A stretch of 64,000 nucleotides of DNA, taken from an uncultured Bacteroidales bacterium (GTDB lineage: Bacteria; Bacteroidota; Bacteroidia; Bacteroidales; Paludibacteraceae). Shown here piece by piece: positions 40,294 through 49,100 of the stretch. The first letter of the stretch is position 1. Each line of letters begins with the position of its first letter. A model generated the notes under the pieces. It was not told the DNA's origin and did not search any database. It saw nothing but the letters and a program-made list of their open reading frames with translations. Position numbers and translations under genes: made by a program. Location: contig CADBZO010000017.1 of the NCBI GenBank assembly GCA_902799185.1, positions 1 to 64,000 on the forward strand. The letters run 5' to 3'.

Positions 40294-40377
40294 ACAAAGG
40301 GCTTATGGGGTTTGGTACAACGTTTTAAGACCCGTACAGACTTTTCTGTTTGTACAAAAGCCCATAGGACGCTTTGT
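40294..40377. repeat. 83-bp dispersed intergenic element, copy B
   Basis: Starts ACAAAGGGCTTATGGGG and ends CCCATAGGACGCTTTGT, so its termini are imperfect inverted repeats (ACAAAG..TATGGG against CCCATA..CTTTGT). Interior: TTTGGTACAACGTTTTAAGA and GTACAGACTTTTCTG, TTTGTACAAAAG. Flanked by TTTACAATGTACAATTTAC on the left and TTAATTGTTAATTATTAATT on the right. Confidence 0.88.
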
Positions 40378-40400
40378 GTTAATTGTTAATTATTAATTAT

Positions 40401-40733
40401 TTAGTCCCGCTCGTAGATGGCGGTGTTGCCTTCGGACTCCTGGACGGAGACTTTATAGCAGTTCTCCACGTGGTCGCAAATCCAGCGGGCAATATTCTCC
40501 GCCGATGGATTGACGTCCAGCACCTCGTTGATATACTGGTGGTCAAAGGTGTCCTTCACCACTTTCTTGATGTGCGTGAAGTCGGTGACCATACCGTCAG
40601 CATTCAGTTCCTTCGCTTTGCAATAGACCACGATGATCCAGTTATGGCCATGCAGGTTCTCGCACTTGCTCTCGTAACTCAGCGTCAGGTTGTGCGCTGC
40701 CGAGATCTCTACTCTTTTTTCTACGTAGTACAT
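40401..40733 (-). CDS. queD: 6-carboxy-5,6,7,8-tetrahydropterin synthase QueD
   Basis: A 110-residue enzyme of the PTPS family, converting dihydroneopterin triphosphate to 6-carboxytetrahydropterin. Zinc ligands: H in ISAAHNLTLSYESKCENLHG and the following H-G-H (NLHGHNW); catalytic Cys in ESKCENLHGH; Asp/His in VTDFTHIKKVVKDTFDHQYI; Glu in PSAENIARWI. Third gene of the operon. Confidence 0.95.
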   Translation of the reverse strand: MYYVEKRVEISAAHNLTLSYESKCENLHGHNWIIVVYCKAKELNADGMVTDFTHIKKVVKDTFDHQYINEVLDVNPSAENIARWICDHVENCYKVSVQESEGNTAIYERD

Positions 40734-40736
40734 AAA

Positions 40737-40853
40737 CTCTCAATTCTCAATTCTCAATTCTCAACTCTCAATTCTCCATACGGCTTCAGCCGATCGTTCG
40801 AGGCCTTGCCGAGATAAGAACTTTCAACTTTCAACTTTCAACTCTCATACACC
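40737..40853. repeat. Simple-repeat cluster between queC and queD
   Basis: CTCAATT heptamers (40738-40780), then a short unique stretch, then CTTTCAA repeats (40821-40845). The last queC codons (YES, stop) lie in this repeat. No gene is seen. Confidence 0.75.
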
Positions 40854-41491
40854 GTATGATCCTCTATGCCCGCTTGGGCGAGGGCTTCCTTGCGCTCGCG
40901 GCAGGTCCCGCATACGCCGCAGTGGTGTTCGCCACCTTTGTAGCAGCTCCATGTCTCCGTGTAATCGAGGTGCAGTTCCTTGCCGTGCGATGCTATCTCT
41001 GCTTTCGTCAGACGGGTGTACGGTGTCAGCAGCTGTACGCCGTTCCACGTACCGAAATGGATAGCATTATTCATCGCCTCGACGAACTCCGGACGGCAGT
41101 CGGGGTAGATAGTATGGTCTCCGGCATGGTTCGCCAGCATAACGTATTGCAGTTTGTTATTCTCGGCAATGCCCGCCGCAATAGAGAGCATGATGCCATT
41201 CCTGAAGGGAACGACAGTAGATTTCATGTTTTCCTCATCGTAGTTGCCCTCGGGGATGGCGTCCGCGCCTTGTAACAATGAGGATTTGAAGAACTGTTTG
41301 ATGAAGGGCAGGCGTATCACCATGTGCGGAATACCGAGCCGCTCACAATGCAGTTTGGCGAATTCCAGTTCGCGGTCGTTATGGTTACTGCCGTAATGGA
41401 AAGAGAGCGCCATGCCGATGCGGTATTGGTACTCGTAAAGCATAGTGGTGGAGTCCAGCCCACCGGAGAGAACGATTAAACTATCTTTCAT
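40838..41491 (-). CDS. queC: 7-cyano-7-deazaguanine synthase QueC
   Basis: ATP-dependent enzyme of 217 residues turning 7-carboxy-7-deazaguanine into preQ0. PP-loop ATP motif LIVLSGGLDSTTMLY at the N-terminus; SFHYGSNHNDRELEFAKLHC; VVPFRNGIMLSIAAGIAE; C-terminal zinc site WSCYKGGEHHCGVCGTCRER (four Cys). Start ATG 41491; an upstream GTG lies in a TTTCAC simple repeat. Thirteen bases downstream of queF. Confidence 0.96.
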   Translation of the reverse strand: MKDSLIVLSGGLDSTTMLYEYQYRIGMALSFHYGSNHNDRELEFAKLHCERLGIPHMVIRLPFIKQFFKSSLLQGADAIPEGNYDEENMKSTVVPFRNGIMLSIAAGIAENNKLQYVMLANHAGDHTIYPDCRPEFVEAMNNAIHFGTWNGVQLLTPYTRLTKAEIASHGKELHLDYTETWSCYKGGEHHCGVCGTCRERKEALAQAGIEDHTVYES

Positions 41492-41503
41492 AACTTTCAC
41501 TTT

Positions 41504-41983
41504 TCACTTTTCACCTTTCATTTTCCCAAACTGTTCAAAAAGCCGCTGCTTCTTGAGCTCCTCATGATCCTTGTCCGCGTAGTTCGCAAACGGATAGATG
41601 CTGATGCCGCCGCGGGGCATGAAATAGCCCGTCACCTCCAGGTACTTCGGATCCATCAGCTTCACCAGATCCTTCATGATGATGTTCACGCAGTCCTCGT
41701 GAAAATCCCCGTGGTTGCGGAACGAGAACAGGTAGAGTTTCAGACTCTTGCTCTCCACCATGCGCTCCCGCGGGATATAACTGATATAGAGATGACCGAA
41801 ATCCGGCTGACCGGTCTTCGGGCAGAGCGTGGTGAACTCTGGGCAGTCGAACGTCACGACATACTCGTTCTCCGGATGTTTGTTGGGAAAAGTCTCCAGC
41901 ACGTCCGGATGGTACTGGTCCGAATACTGCACCTGCTGGTTGCCGAGAAGGGTCACTCCCTCCAATTCTTTTTCTGTACGCAT
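41504..41983 (-). CDS. queF: NADPH-dependent 7-cyano-7-deazaguanine reductase QueF
   Basis: Single-domain (type I) QueF of 159 residues, reducing preQ0 to preQ1 for queuosine tRNA modification. Catalytic Cys in [20 protein letters not shown], QueF motif [20 protein letters not shown], and the proton donor region [18 protein letters not shown] with [16 protein letters not shown]. First gene of the operon, 24 bases after its -7 box, so there is no room for a preQ1 riboswitch. Confidence 0.96.
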   Translation of the reverse strand: MRTEKELEGVTLLGNQQVQYSDQYHPDVLETFPNKHPENEYVVTFDCPEFTTLCPKTGQPDFGHLYISYIPRERMVESKSLKLYLFSFRNHGDFHEDCVNIIMKDLVKLMDPKYLEVTGYFMPRGGISIYPFANYADKDHEELKKQRLFEQFGKMKGEK

Positions 41984-42007
41984 AAGTCTTTTCTATGAAA
42001 AATCGTA

Positions 42008-42039
42008 CAAAGGTACTGCTTTTTTCTTACATACACAAA
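42008..42039 (-). promoter_or_regulatory. Promoter of the que operon
   Basis: Minus-strand TTTG (42039-42036), spacer starting TGTATGTAAGAAAAAAGCAG (20), TACCTTTG (42015-42008). Confidence 0.92.
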
Positions 42040-42056
42040 TTTTAGTGCGCTTTTTT

Positions 42057-42088
42057 CTTGCATAATTCAAAAAAAAGCAGTAAATTTG
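42057..42088 (+). promoter_or_regulatory. Promoter of the amidase gene
   Basis: CTTG (42057-42060), spacer CATAATTCAAAAAAAAGCAG (20), TAAATTTG (42081-42088). It is separated from the amidase start by the 200-bp element at 42101-42300. Confidence 0.88.
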
Positions 42089-42100
42089 CAGCCGATTTAA

Positions 42101-42300
42101 GGGCTCTTCTAAAAATTGCTTTATTTTGATTGCGGATTTTGTCTTGAGTAGATTGCTGATTTGCAAGAGGGAGCAATGCGGGCATTGTGACTGAGTGGAA
42201 GTCAGTAAGATACCAAGAGAAAACCGAAAGCAATATAAAAGTGCCATATTTATTAACTCAACTGGGCTTGACTAAAAACGTGGAATTTTTAGAAGTGCCC
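42101..42300. mobile_element. 200-bp MITE-like element with 17-bp terminal inverted repeats
   Basis: The left end GGGCTCTTCTAAAAATT (42101-42117) and the complement of the right end (42284-42300, GGGCACTTCTAAAAATT) match at 16 of 17 bases. The 166-bp interior codes for nothing convincing. If the 200 bp are removed, the amidase ATG would lie 30 bases after its -7 box, a distance normal for this genome, which supports a late insertion. A target duplication is not certain (TAA left, TTA right). It is probably an internally deleted insertion sequence whose family I cannot name. Confidence 0.75.
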
Positions 42301-42318
42301 TTACTATTTTGGCGTCAT

Positions 42319-43461
42319 ATGCGGAAAGGAATATATATCATTTTGGCATTGCTCCTGAGCCTCTCCCTCTGGGCGGACAAACCCTATACCGTCGTCCTCG
42401 ATCCGGGCCATGGAGGCAAGGACCCCGGCGCGGTCGGTAAGTTCTCCAAAGAGAAGGACCTCAACCTCTCCCTGGCTCTGCAGGTCGGCAAAATGCTCAA
42501 CAAGCAATACCCCGACGTGAAGGTCATCTACACCCGCTCCACCGATGTCTTCATCCCCCTCCAGACGCGTGCGGACATAGCCAACAAGGCCGACGCGGAC
42601 CTCTTCATCTCGATTCATACCAACTCCGCGGAATCCAAGACACCAAGCGGCGTGGAGACCTTTATTCTCGGTACGGACAGGATGGAGGCGAACCTCGATG
42701 TAGCCATGCGGGAGAACGCCGTGATGAAGCTGGAGTCCGACTATAAAACGACTTACCAGGGCTTTGACCCCAACTCCATCGACTCCTATATCATGTTCGA
42801 ACTCATGCAGAACAGTTATATGGACCAGTCGCTCCGCTTCGCCGAGCAGGTGCAGCAGCGCTTCGTCGGCCATCTCAACCGCTCCGACCGGGGCGTGAGA
42901 CAAGCCGCTTTCTGGGTTCTCCTCAAGACCGCCTGCCCCTCGATACTTTTTGAGATGGGCTTCATATCCAACCCCGAGGAAGAGCGCTTCCTCAACAAAG
43001 AGACCTCCATGGCGCAGATGGCGAACGCACTCGTCAATGCTTTCGGCGCATACACCCACCGCGAGGCGGTCAAGAAAGAATCCCTCGCCCTCGAACCCGC
43101 CGCAACACCTGCTGCGGAACAGCCTGCACAGACTGCTCAACCGGCCCCCAAACACGACACAATCACGGCTCAACCAGCACTCAAAAACGACAGTCAACCG
43201 CGACATGACCGCGATATGACCGCGACCACACCGGTACCGGACAACCGGGTCACATATGCCGTGCAGGTTTGCGCCTCCAAGACGCCGCTCGCTGAGAACG
43301 ACCCGCGTCTGCAGGGGCAGAAATGCGAGTGCGTCAAACTCAACGGGTGGTATAAATACTATACCGCTCCGGACACCGACCGCAACAAAGTCATGAAGGC
43401 CCGGAAGGAACTCCTGACCCTCTTCCCGGACTGCTGGATCATACAGCTCCCCGCCAAATAA
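42319..43461 (+). CDS. N-acetylmuramoyl-L-alanine amidase (Amidase_3)
   Basis: A 380-residue periplasmic zinc amidase that cuts between MurNAc and the stem peptide. Start ATG 42319 with signal MRKGIYIILALLLSLSLWA. Catalytic domain: VVLDPGHGGKDPGAVG (zinc His), SKEKDLNLSLALQVG (zinc Glu), DLFISIHTNSAES (zinc His), ILFEMGFISNPEEERFL (catalytic Glu). After a Pro/Ala/Gln-rich linker a C-terminal SPOR-like segment (VTYAVQVCASKTPLAENDP) ends the protein. It is probably used in cell separation. The upstream in-frame extension comes from the inserted element and is not part of the protein. Confidence 0.93.
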   Translation: MRKGIYIILALLLSLSLWADKPYTVVLDPGHGGKDPGAVGKFSKEKDLNLSLALQVGKMLNKQYPDVKVIYTRSTDVFIPLQTRADIANKADADLFISIHTNSAESKTPSGVETFILGTDRMEANLDVAMRENAVMKLESDYKTTYQGFDPNSIDSYIMFELMQNSYMDQSLRFAEQVQQRFVGHLNRSDRGVRQAAFWVLLKTACPSILFEMGFISNPEEERFLNKETSMAQMANALVNAFGAYTHREAVKKESLALEPAATPAAEQPAQTAQPAPKHDTITAQPALKNDSQPRHDRDMTATTPVPDNRVTYAVQVCASKTPLAENDPRLQGQKCECVKLNGWYKYYTAPDTDRNKVMKARKELLTLFPDCWIIQLPAK

Positions 43462-43505
43462 ACCAATCATAAATCACCAATCATAAATCACCAATCATCA
43501 ATCAC
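43462..43505. repeat. Simple AATCATAAATCACC repeat
   Basis: Two and a half copies of a 14-base unit (AATCATAAATCACC) between the amidase and MCE genes. Confidence 0.75.
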
Positions 43506-43546
43506 TTTTGTCCCGTCTTCGGGACAACCCAATCGTCAATCAAATA

Positions 43547-44461
43547 ATGAAACACGCGCGTGAAATAAAAGTAGGCATCCTTGCCGCTACATGTCTTTTC
43601 CTCCTCTTCTTCGGGTTCAATTTCCTGAAGGGTGTCAATATCTTCTCTCCCACCAACGCCTACCACGGCACCTACGCCCATCTGCACGGCTTGGAGGAGC
43701 AGGCGGCGGTCTATATCCGCGGACATAAAGTCGGGCAGGTGGATGCCATTCATTATGATTTCACGCGAGACAGTTCGTTCACCGTGGATATCTCTGTCAG
43801 GAAAGATATCTCTCTTCCTGCCGGTACCCGCATGGCGCTCGTCGCTGACGGCCTCCTCGGAGGCATGGCGGTCGAACTGCAGTTACCGGAGCACTCCTCC
43901 CCCTCTGAGAGGGGAACGGGGAACGTCTCCAAAGGCTCTTTCCTCCCCACTACGTACGTCCCCGGACTCATGGAGAGCCTGCAAGGACAGCTCCTCGCGC
44001 ATGTCGACCGGGCGGTGCTGAACATCGACTCCCTCGTCGCCTCGCTCCGGACGCAGGTCGCCGGCAATCATATACAATCGACCCTGGAGAACGTGGACCG
44101 TATCTCCGGAGACCTCACCGCCGTATCAGCCGATCTCAGGCACCTCATGCGTTCGCAAGTGCCCGGCATCGTCAATAATGCCGATACCATGGTAGCCAAC
44201 CTCAATACCGTCGTTGCCGGCATCAAGGAGGCGAACCTCAAGGCTACCGTCGCCCGCGTGGACACTGCCGTGGACGGTGTCAATGCCGTACTGGCGGATA
44301 TCCGTTCCAAAGAGGGCACCCTCGGACGGCTTATCTATGATAAGACGCTCTACGAACACGTGGACGCTACCGTCCTCTCGGCTGACTCCCTCCTCGTGGA
44401 CCTCAAGGCGCACCCAAAACGCTACGTGCACTTCTCTGTCTTCGGAAAAAAAGACAAATAA
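43547..44461 (+). CDS. MlaD/MCE-family lipid-transport protein
   Basis: A 304-residue protein with one N-terminal membrane anchor (IKVGILAATCLFLLFFGFNF) followed by a single MCE domain (AYHGTYAHLHGLEEQAAVYI, RGHKVGQVDAIHYDF, VRKDISLPAGTRMALVADGL, LGGMAVELQL) and a long helical C-terminus (NIDSLVASLRTQVAGNHIQS, NADTMVANLNTVVAGIKEAN). It would be the periplasmic part of a phospholipid-trafficking ABC system; the ATPase and permease are not adjacent. A degenerate R1 repeat (43894-43926, HSSPSERGTGNVSKG) is inserted at the end of the MCE domain. The start ATG 43547 replaces an earlier in-frame alternative. Confidence 0.9.
   Translation: MKHAREIKVGILAATCLFLLFFGFNFLKGVNIFSPTNAYHGTYAHLHGLEEQAAVYIRGHKVGQVDAIHYDFTRDSSFTVDISVRKDISLPAGTRMALVADGLLGGMAVELQLPEHSSPSERGTGNVSKGSFLPTTYVPGLMESLQGQLLAHVDRAVLNIDSLVASLRTQVAGNHIQSTLENVDRISGDLTAVSADLRHLMRSQVPGIVNNADTMVANLNTVVAGIKEANLKATVARVDTAVDGVNAVLADIRSKEGTLGRLIYDKTLYEHVDATVLSADSLLVDLKAHPKRYVHFSVFGKKDK
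43894..43926 (+). repeat. Degenerate family R1 repeat in the MCE gene
   Basis: CTCCTCCCCCTCTGAGAGGG and GAACGGGGAACGT: hairpin core kept, GGGGTT tail decayed. Read as SSPSERGTGNV. Confidence 0.65.
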
Positions 44462-44530
44462 GTGTTCCACGGATTACAAATAAGACACAATCGTATTTGC
44501 ATATTTTCTAAATAACAATTATTTTCAACA

Positions 44531-44572
44531 ACTCGTAACAGCGCGAATTACTGCCTGTTACGAGTCTTTTTA
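44531..44572 (+). terminator. Terminator after the MCE gene
   Basis: ACTCGTAACAG (44531-44541) pairs perfectly with CTGTTACGAGT (44555-44565); followed by CTTTTTT. Confidence 0.9.
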
Positions 44573-44733
44573 ACAGAAAAATGCACCGTACTATTGCAAA
44601 ATTTGAATAGACTATAAATCAACAAGTTATATGTCGAAAACTAACGTAAGGTGCTGATAATAAATCGTTTGTGCGCAAGAGTCTATAAATGCGGCATTTA
44701 CGGCAATTCTCATTTTCGACTGAACGGTGCAAA

Positions 44734-44765
44734 TTTGGTCATGTCGGAAAAAAGCAGTACCTTTG
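44734..44765 (+). promoter_or_regulatory. Promoter of dnaA
   Basis: TTTG (44734-44737), spacer GTCATGTCGGAAAAAAGCAG (20), TACCTTTG (44758-44765). The ATG at 44786 lies 20 bases after the -7 box. Confidence 0.9.
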
Positions 44766-44785
44766 CACTCGATTTCGCTTAAAAA

Positions 44786-46153
44786 ATGACACAGTCACTT
44801 CAACAGCAATGGGCGCAGTGCCAGACCATCTTGGCTGACAACTTGACCGCCAGTGCGTACCAGACATGGTTCGCGCCTATCGTACCCCTGCAGTTCGCGG
44901 AGGGCGTATTGGTGTTGCAGGTGAAATCGCAGTTCGTGGCCGAGTATATCGAGGAGAACTATATTCCCTTATTATCGTCCGCGATCCTGCGCGTGTTCGG
45001 GCAAGGCACGCGTCTGGAATACCGTGTGCTCATCGACTCCGCTTCCGGAGCCGGGACGATGCTTCCTTCCGCCGGCGCACCCGCCAAAAGCCAGTGGGTC
45101 ATGCCCGCCCCGCAGCAGTCCAATGACGACCTGCCCAAGCTCAATGAGCTCTATACGTTCGATACCTTCATCGCCGGAGAACCCAACAAACTGGCGCGTA
45201 CCGCCGGTCTGGCGGTAGCCAAACAGCCCGGATACACCGCGTTCAACCCGCTTTTCATATACGGCGGCAGCGGAGTAGGGAAGACCCACCTCGCCTGTGC
45301 TATCGGCCATCAGGCCCTCGCGCTCAACCCGCACGCACGCGTGCTCTACGTCAGCGCGAATACCTTTAAGTTGCAGTTCCAGGACGCGCGTAAGGAGAAC
45401 CGTATTCCCGATTTCCTCAATTTCTACCAGTCGGTGGATGTGCTCATCGTGGATGATATACAGTATTTCGCGGGACTCAAAGGGACGCAGGATACCTTCT
45501 TCCATATTTTCAACTATCTCCAGCAGAGCCGCAAACAGCTCATCCTCACCTCCGACCGTCCTCCGGTCGAGCTCAAGGATATAGAGGAGCGTCTGCTCAC
45601 CCGATTCAAATGGGGGCTGGCGGCGGAGATCACCCGCCCGGACTATACCCTTCGGCGCAATATCCTGCTATCGAAGATGCGCCGCGACGGGATCACCCTC
45701 TCGGATGAGATAGTGGATTTTATCGCCATGAACGTACGCGACTCCGTACGGGACCTGGAGGGCATTCTCGCCTCGCTCCTGGCGCACTCTACGCTGACCG
45801 ACAAGGAGATAGACCTCTCCCTCGCGGAGCAGGTGGTCAGCCATATTGTCGCGCTCCAGCCGCAGACGGTCACCGTCGATGACGTCATCGGTGCGGTATC
45901 CAGACATTATAACATCCCCGAGCGGGCGATTATGGCGCAGAACCGCTCGAAGGATATCACCCTCGCGCGACACGTGGCGGCGTACCTCTCCAAACAACTT
46001 ACCTCCAGTTCGCTCTCCGAGATAGGATACCGGATGGGACGGCGTACCCACGCTACGATTCTGCACTCCATCGCTTATGTGCGCGACACCATGGAGTTCG
46101 ACCCCGTACTGCGCCAGCAGGTAGCACAACTGCAATCCGCCTTGCAGCATTGA
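44786..46153 (+). CDS. dnaA: Chromosomal replication initiator DnaA
   Basis: A 455-residue AAA+ initiator. Domain I: LQQQWAQCQTILADNLTASA, YQTWFAPIVPL. Short linker (about residues 85-112). Domain III: Walker A YGGSGVGKTHLA, Walker B VDVLIVDDIQYFAG, sensor LILTSDRPPVELKDIEERLL. Domain IV helix-turn-helix with the recognition helix MGRRTHATILHS. The usual signature is G-G-R-D-H-[ST]-T-V-x-H; here the Asp is Thr and the following Ser/Thr is Ala, positions that contact DNA in other DnaA proteins, so its box may differ. First gene of a run with the helicase-nuclease genes. Confidence 0.96.
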   Translation: MTQSLQQQWAQCQTILADNLTASAYQTWFAPIVPLQFAEGVLVLQVKSQFVAEYIEENYIPLLSSAILRVFGQGTRLEYRVLIDSASGAGTMLPSAGAPAKSQWVMPAPQQSNDDLPKLNELYTFDTFIAGEPNKLARTAGLAVAKQPGYTAFNPLFIYGGSGVGKTHLACAIGHQALALNPHARVLYVSANTFKLQFQDARKENRIPDFLNFYQSVDVLIVDDIQYFAGLKGTQDTFFHIFNYLQQSRKQLILTSDRPPVELKDIEERLLTRFKWGLAAEITRPDYTLRRNILLSKMRRDGITLSDEIVDFIAMNVRDSVRDLEGILASLLAHSTLTDKEIDLSLAEQVVSHIVALQPQTVTVDDVIGAVSRHYNIPERAIMAQNRSKDITLARHVAAYLSKQLTSSSLSEIGYRMGRRTHATILHSIAYVRDTMEFDPVLRQQVAQLQSALQH

Positions 46154-46177
46154 CATGCCGCATAAATACCGATACCC

Positions 46178-49100
46178 GTGATAGATATTCGTCACCCGCT
46201 TAATGTCTGCCGTGCCTCTGCCGGTACCGGTAAGACATATACTTTGGCAGCCTATTATGTGGGGTTGCTTTTGTCGGGTGAAGACTACCGTTCTATTCTG
46301 GCGATTACGTTTACCAACAAAGCTACAGCCGAGATGAGCGAGCGTATCCTGGGCTACCTCCATGGGATAGCGCAGGGCACGGAACCTGCTTTTTTATTAC
46401 GCGCGCGTGATTTCATGATACGCGACAAACAGGCGCCTGACGCACTTCTCGCCGGGCGTGCGGAGGAATGCTTCAAACGAATGCTCCTCGACTACGACAG
46501 TGTCCGCATCCAGACCATCGACTCGTTTCTCCAGACCCTTCTCAGCGGCCTGGCAGGGGTGTTGCGCATGAGTGCCGGACTGACGACAGAACTGGATATA
46601 GATCATGTCATCCGCCAGGCGGTGGACCAACTCCTCACCACGGAGATGACGCCTGCCGACCGTTCTATCCTCGAGGATTACATGCGGCTCAAACTGGACG
46701 AAGAAGCCCATTGGGACGTACGCCAGAGCCTCTGCATGATGGCAAAGGAACTCTATAACGAGTCCGTCCAGATGCTGGACGCAGACGGACGCATCCTCTT
46801 CGATGCACCCGCTATCGCCCGCCGCCGTACGGCGTTGGAGCAGGCATGGCAAGAAGACTCGGGTCTCGCTGAACTCAAAACGCTGCTCGCCTCCTGTGCG
46901 CCGGAGAAATACAACCGTTATACCAAGGCGGCATATGACCGTCTGTGCAAGTCGGTGGCGGACCCCGGCCAACTCTCGGCCAAAGACCGTTTCCGGGGCG
47001 TCTCCGCCAAGTCCTGCAACGCCGATGAGATGGCGCGTGCCACCGAGCTGGCGGAACGTGTAGCACGTACCTACAACACCATTCAGCTGACCATCCGTTT
47101 CAGCCGGGATATGGAACTCATGGCTTCCCTCCAACGCCTCATCCAACGGAACCTCGCCGAGGCGAATACCGCCCTCCTGGCGCGTACCGCCGGCACGCTC
47201 AGCAAGGCGCTCCATGACGGCGATGCGGATTTTATTCTCGAGAAAGCCGGTATCCGTTACCGGCACATCCTCATCGACGAGTTTCAGGACACCAGCCGCC
47301 TCCAGTGGTCGGTCATCAACCGTCTTGTGCAGGACGTGCTGGCGGGCGAAGGACACACCCTCCTCATCTTGGGCGATATCAAGCAGTCTATCTACCGATG
47401 GCGTAACGGAGACTGGCATATCATGGCGTCTCTCGGCTCGGACGAGGCGCATTACGGCGCGCAGATCAACCGCGCTTTTCCGAACCTTACCCGTAACTAC
47501 CGCAGCAGCGAGCAGGTAGTGCGCTTCAACCTCTCCCTCTTCGACCATATCATCCGCTCGTATCCCGATGAGAAAAACGCCGATCTCATTGACGCTATAT
47601 ACGGCGAGGGCTTCACGCCCGATAAGCTGGAGGACTTCTACCAGGCATCTAAGAAGCCGGGCGGTTATGTCCGCTTCCGGGCGTTCCCCAAAGCGACCAA
47701 GGAGGAACTGGCCCTGGACATGTTCGATACCATGGAGGAGCTACTCGCACGCGGCGCTTCGCCCGAAGACATGATGATTCTGGTCCGGGAAAAGAAAGAA
47801 GCGGCGCTTATCACCGACCTCAAATCGCAACTGAACGCTGACCAATACCCCTGTCTGACACGGGCCGGACTCGTCTCCGCCGACAGTTTCCTGTTAGAGG
47901 CTTCCGAAGCGGTACAGCTCGTCATGGCGGGACTCCGGCTCATCGCACGGGACGACCGCGTGGCGGAGAAATACATCGAGATGACTACCGGCCGGCCGGA
48001 ACTCATCCCGGCGCTCCGTGCTTCCGTCTCGCCCCGTCTGCCCCTCTACGAGGCGGTGAGCGAACTCGTCAAGCAGCTGCTCACGGACGCCGACGGCTGC
48101 TACAGGGGGACTGAGACGGCGTATCTCAACAGCCTCCTCGACCGCACGCGCGATTATGTCGCTTCCTACGGCTCGCGCATAGACGATTTCCTGACCTACT
48201 GGGACGACACCCTGCATGCCAAACCTATACCCGCTTCCGCTGCCGACGCCATCCGTATTCTCACGGTGCATGCCTCCAAGGGATTGCAGGCACAGACGCT
48301 CTTCGTGCCCTTCTGCATGTGGACCAAGGAGGCGGGACGGCACCCGCAGAAGATATGGTGCGAGGTGTCGCCGGAACTCCATGCCGGTACCGACTACGTG
48401 CCCGTTCAGGACGGTGCGGAGATGGCGGAATCCGACTATCATGACGAATACGAGGCGGAGCACCTGAACATGCGCGTCGATAACCTCAACATGCTCTATG
48501 TGGCGCTCACCCGGGCGGAGGACAACCTCTATATATCCACTTCGTACCCCGTTACGGCAAACGGCACGATGGGGACCTGCAACCATGTGGGGCGTTATAT
48601 CATGGATTATGTCGGGGAGGACAGCTATGAGGCGGGCGAACCGGTTATCAAACACCGGGAGAGATCCGGCACGGCGGATAACATTCAGGCCGAGCTGTGG
48701 GCGGACAGCAGGAACGTCCGTTTCGTGCAATCCCAGGAAGGCGCGCTCTATACCGACTACGGTGAGGAGGCCTACCGCCGTGTGGCGCGGATGGACGAAG
48801 GAAACCTCTGCCATGAGATATTTGCGAACCTGCACCGGGCTTCCGAACTGGAGCAGGTGCTCGACACTTTCGCCACCCGCGGCGAGATACGCGACGCGGC
48901 GCAAAGGGACGCCCTGCGTGCGCTTATCACCTCCGCCTGGGAGGGAAGCGAAGAGATGCGTGACTGGTTCACCTCCCCCTGGCAACTGAAGCTGGAACAG
49001 GCGATATACATCGACCATCGCGAGCTGCGGCCCGACCGCGTCATGATCAACCCCGAGACCAACGAGGCGATCGTTCTCGATTACAAGTTCGGGCATTGGG

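Larger units (their letters stand above)
44462..44785 (+). other. 324-base non-coding region upstream of dnaA
   Basis: AT-rich, no credible ORF. It holds the MCE-gene terminator (44531-44572) and the dnaA promoter (44734-44765). No exact copy of the classical DnaA box TTATCCACA was found by eye, so it cannot be called an origin from the sequence alone, although the position beside dnaA would suit one. Confidence 0.5.

Noticed and set aside
41984..42007. preQ1 riboswitch ahead of queF
   Set aside because: The -7 box is only 24 bases before the start codon, leaving no space for an aptamer.
42042..42247. Minus-strand ORFs of 63 and 84 codons in the 200-bp element
   Set aside because: They run through the element ends and the divergent promoters; no transposase motif can be seen.
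44462..44785. Chromosomal origin (oriC)
   Set aside because: Position next to dnaA is suggestive, but no TTATCCACA-type boxes or clear unwinding repeats were found by eye; GC skew over the genome would be needed.
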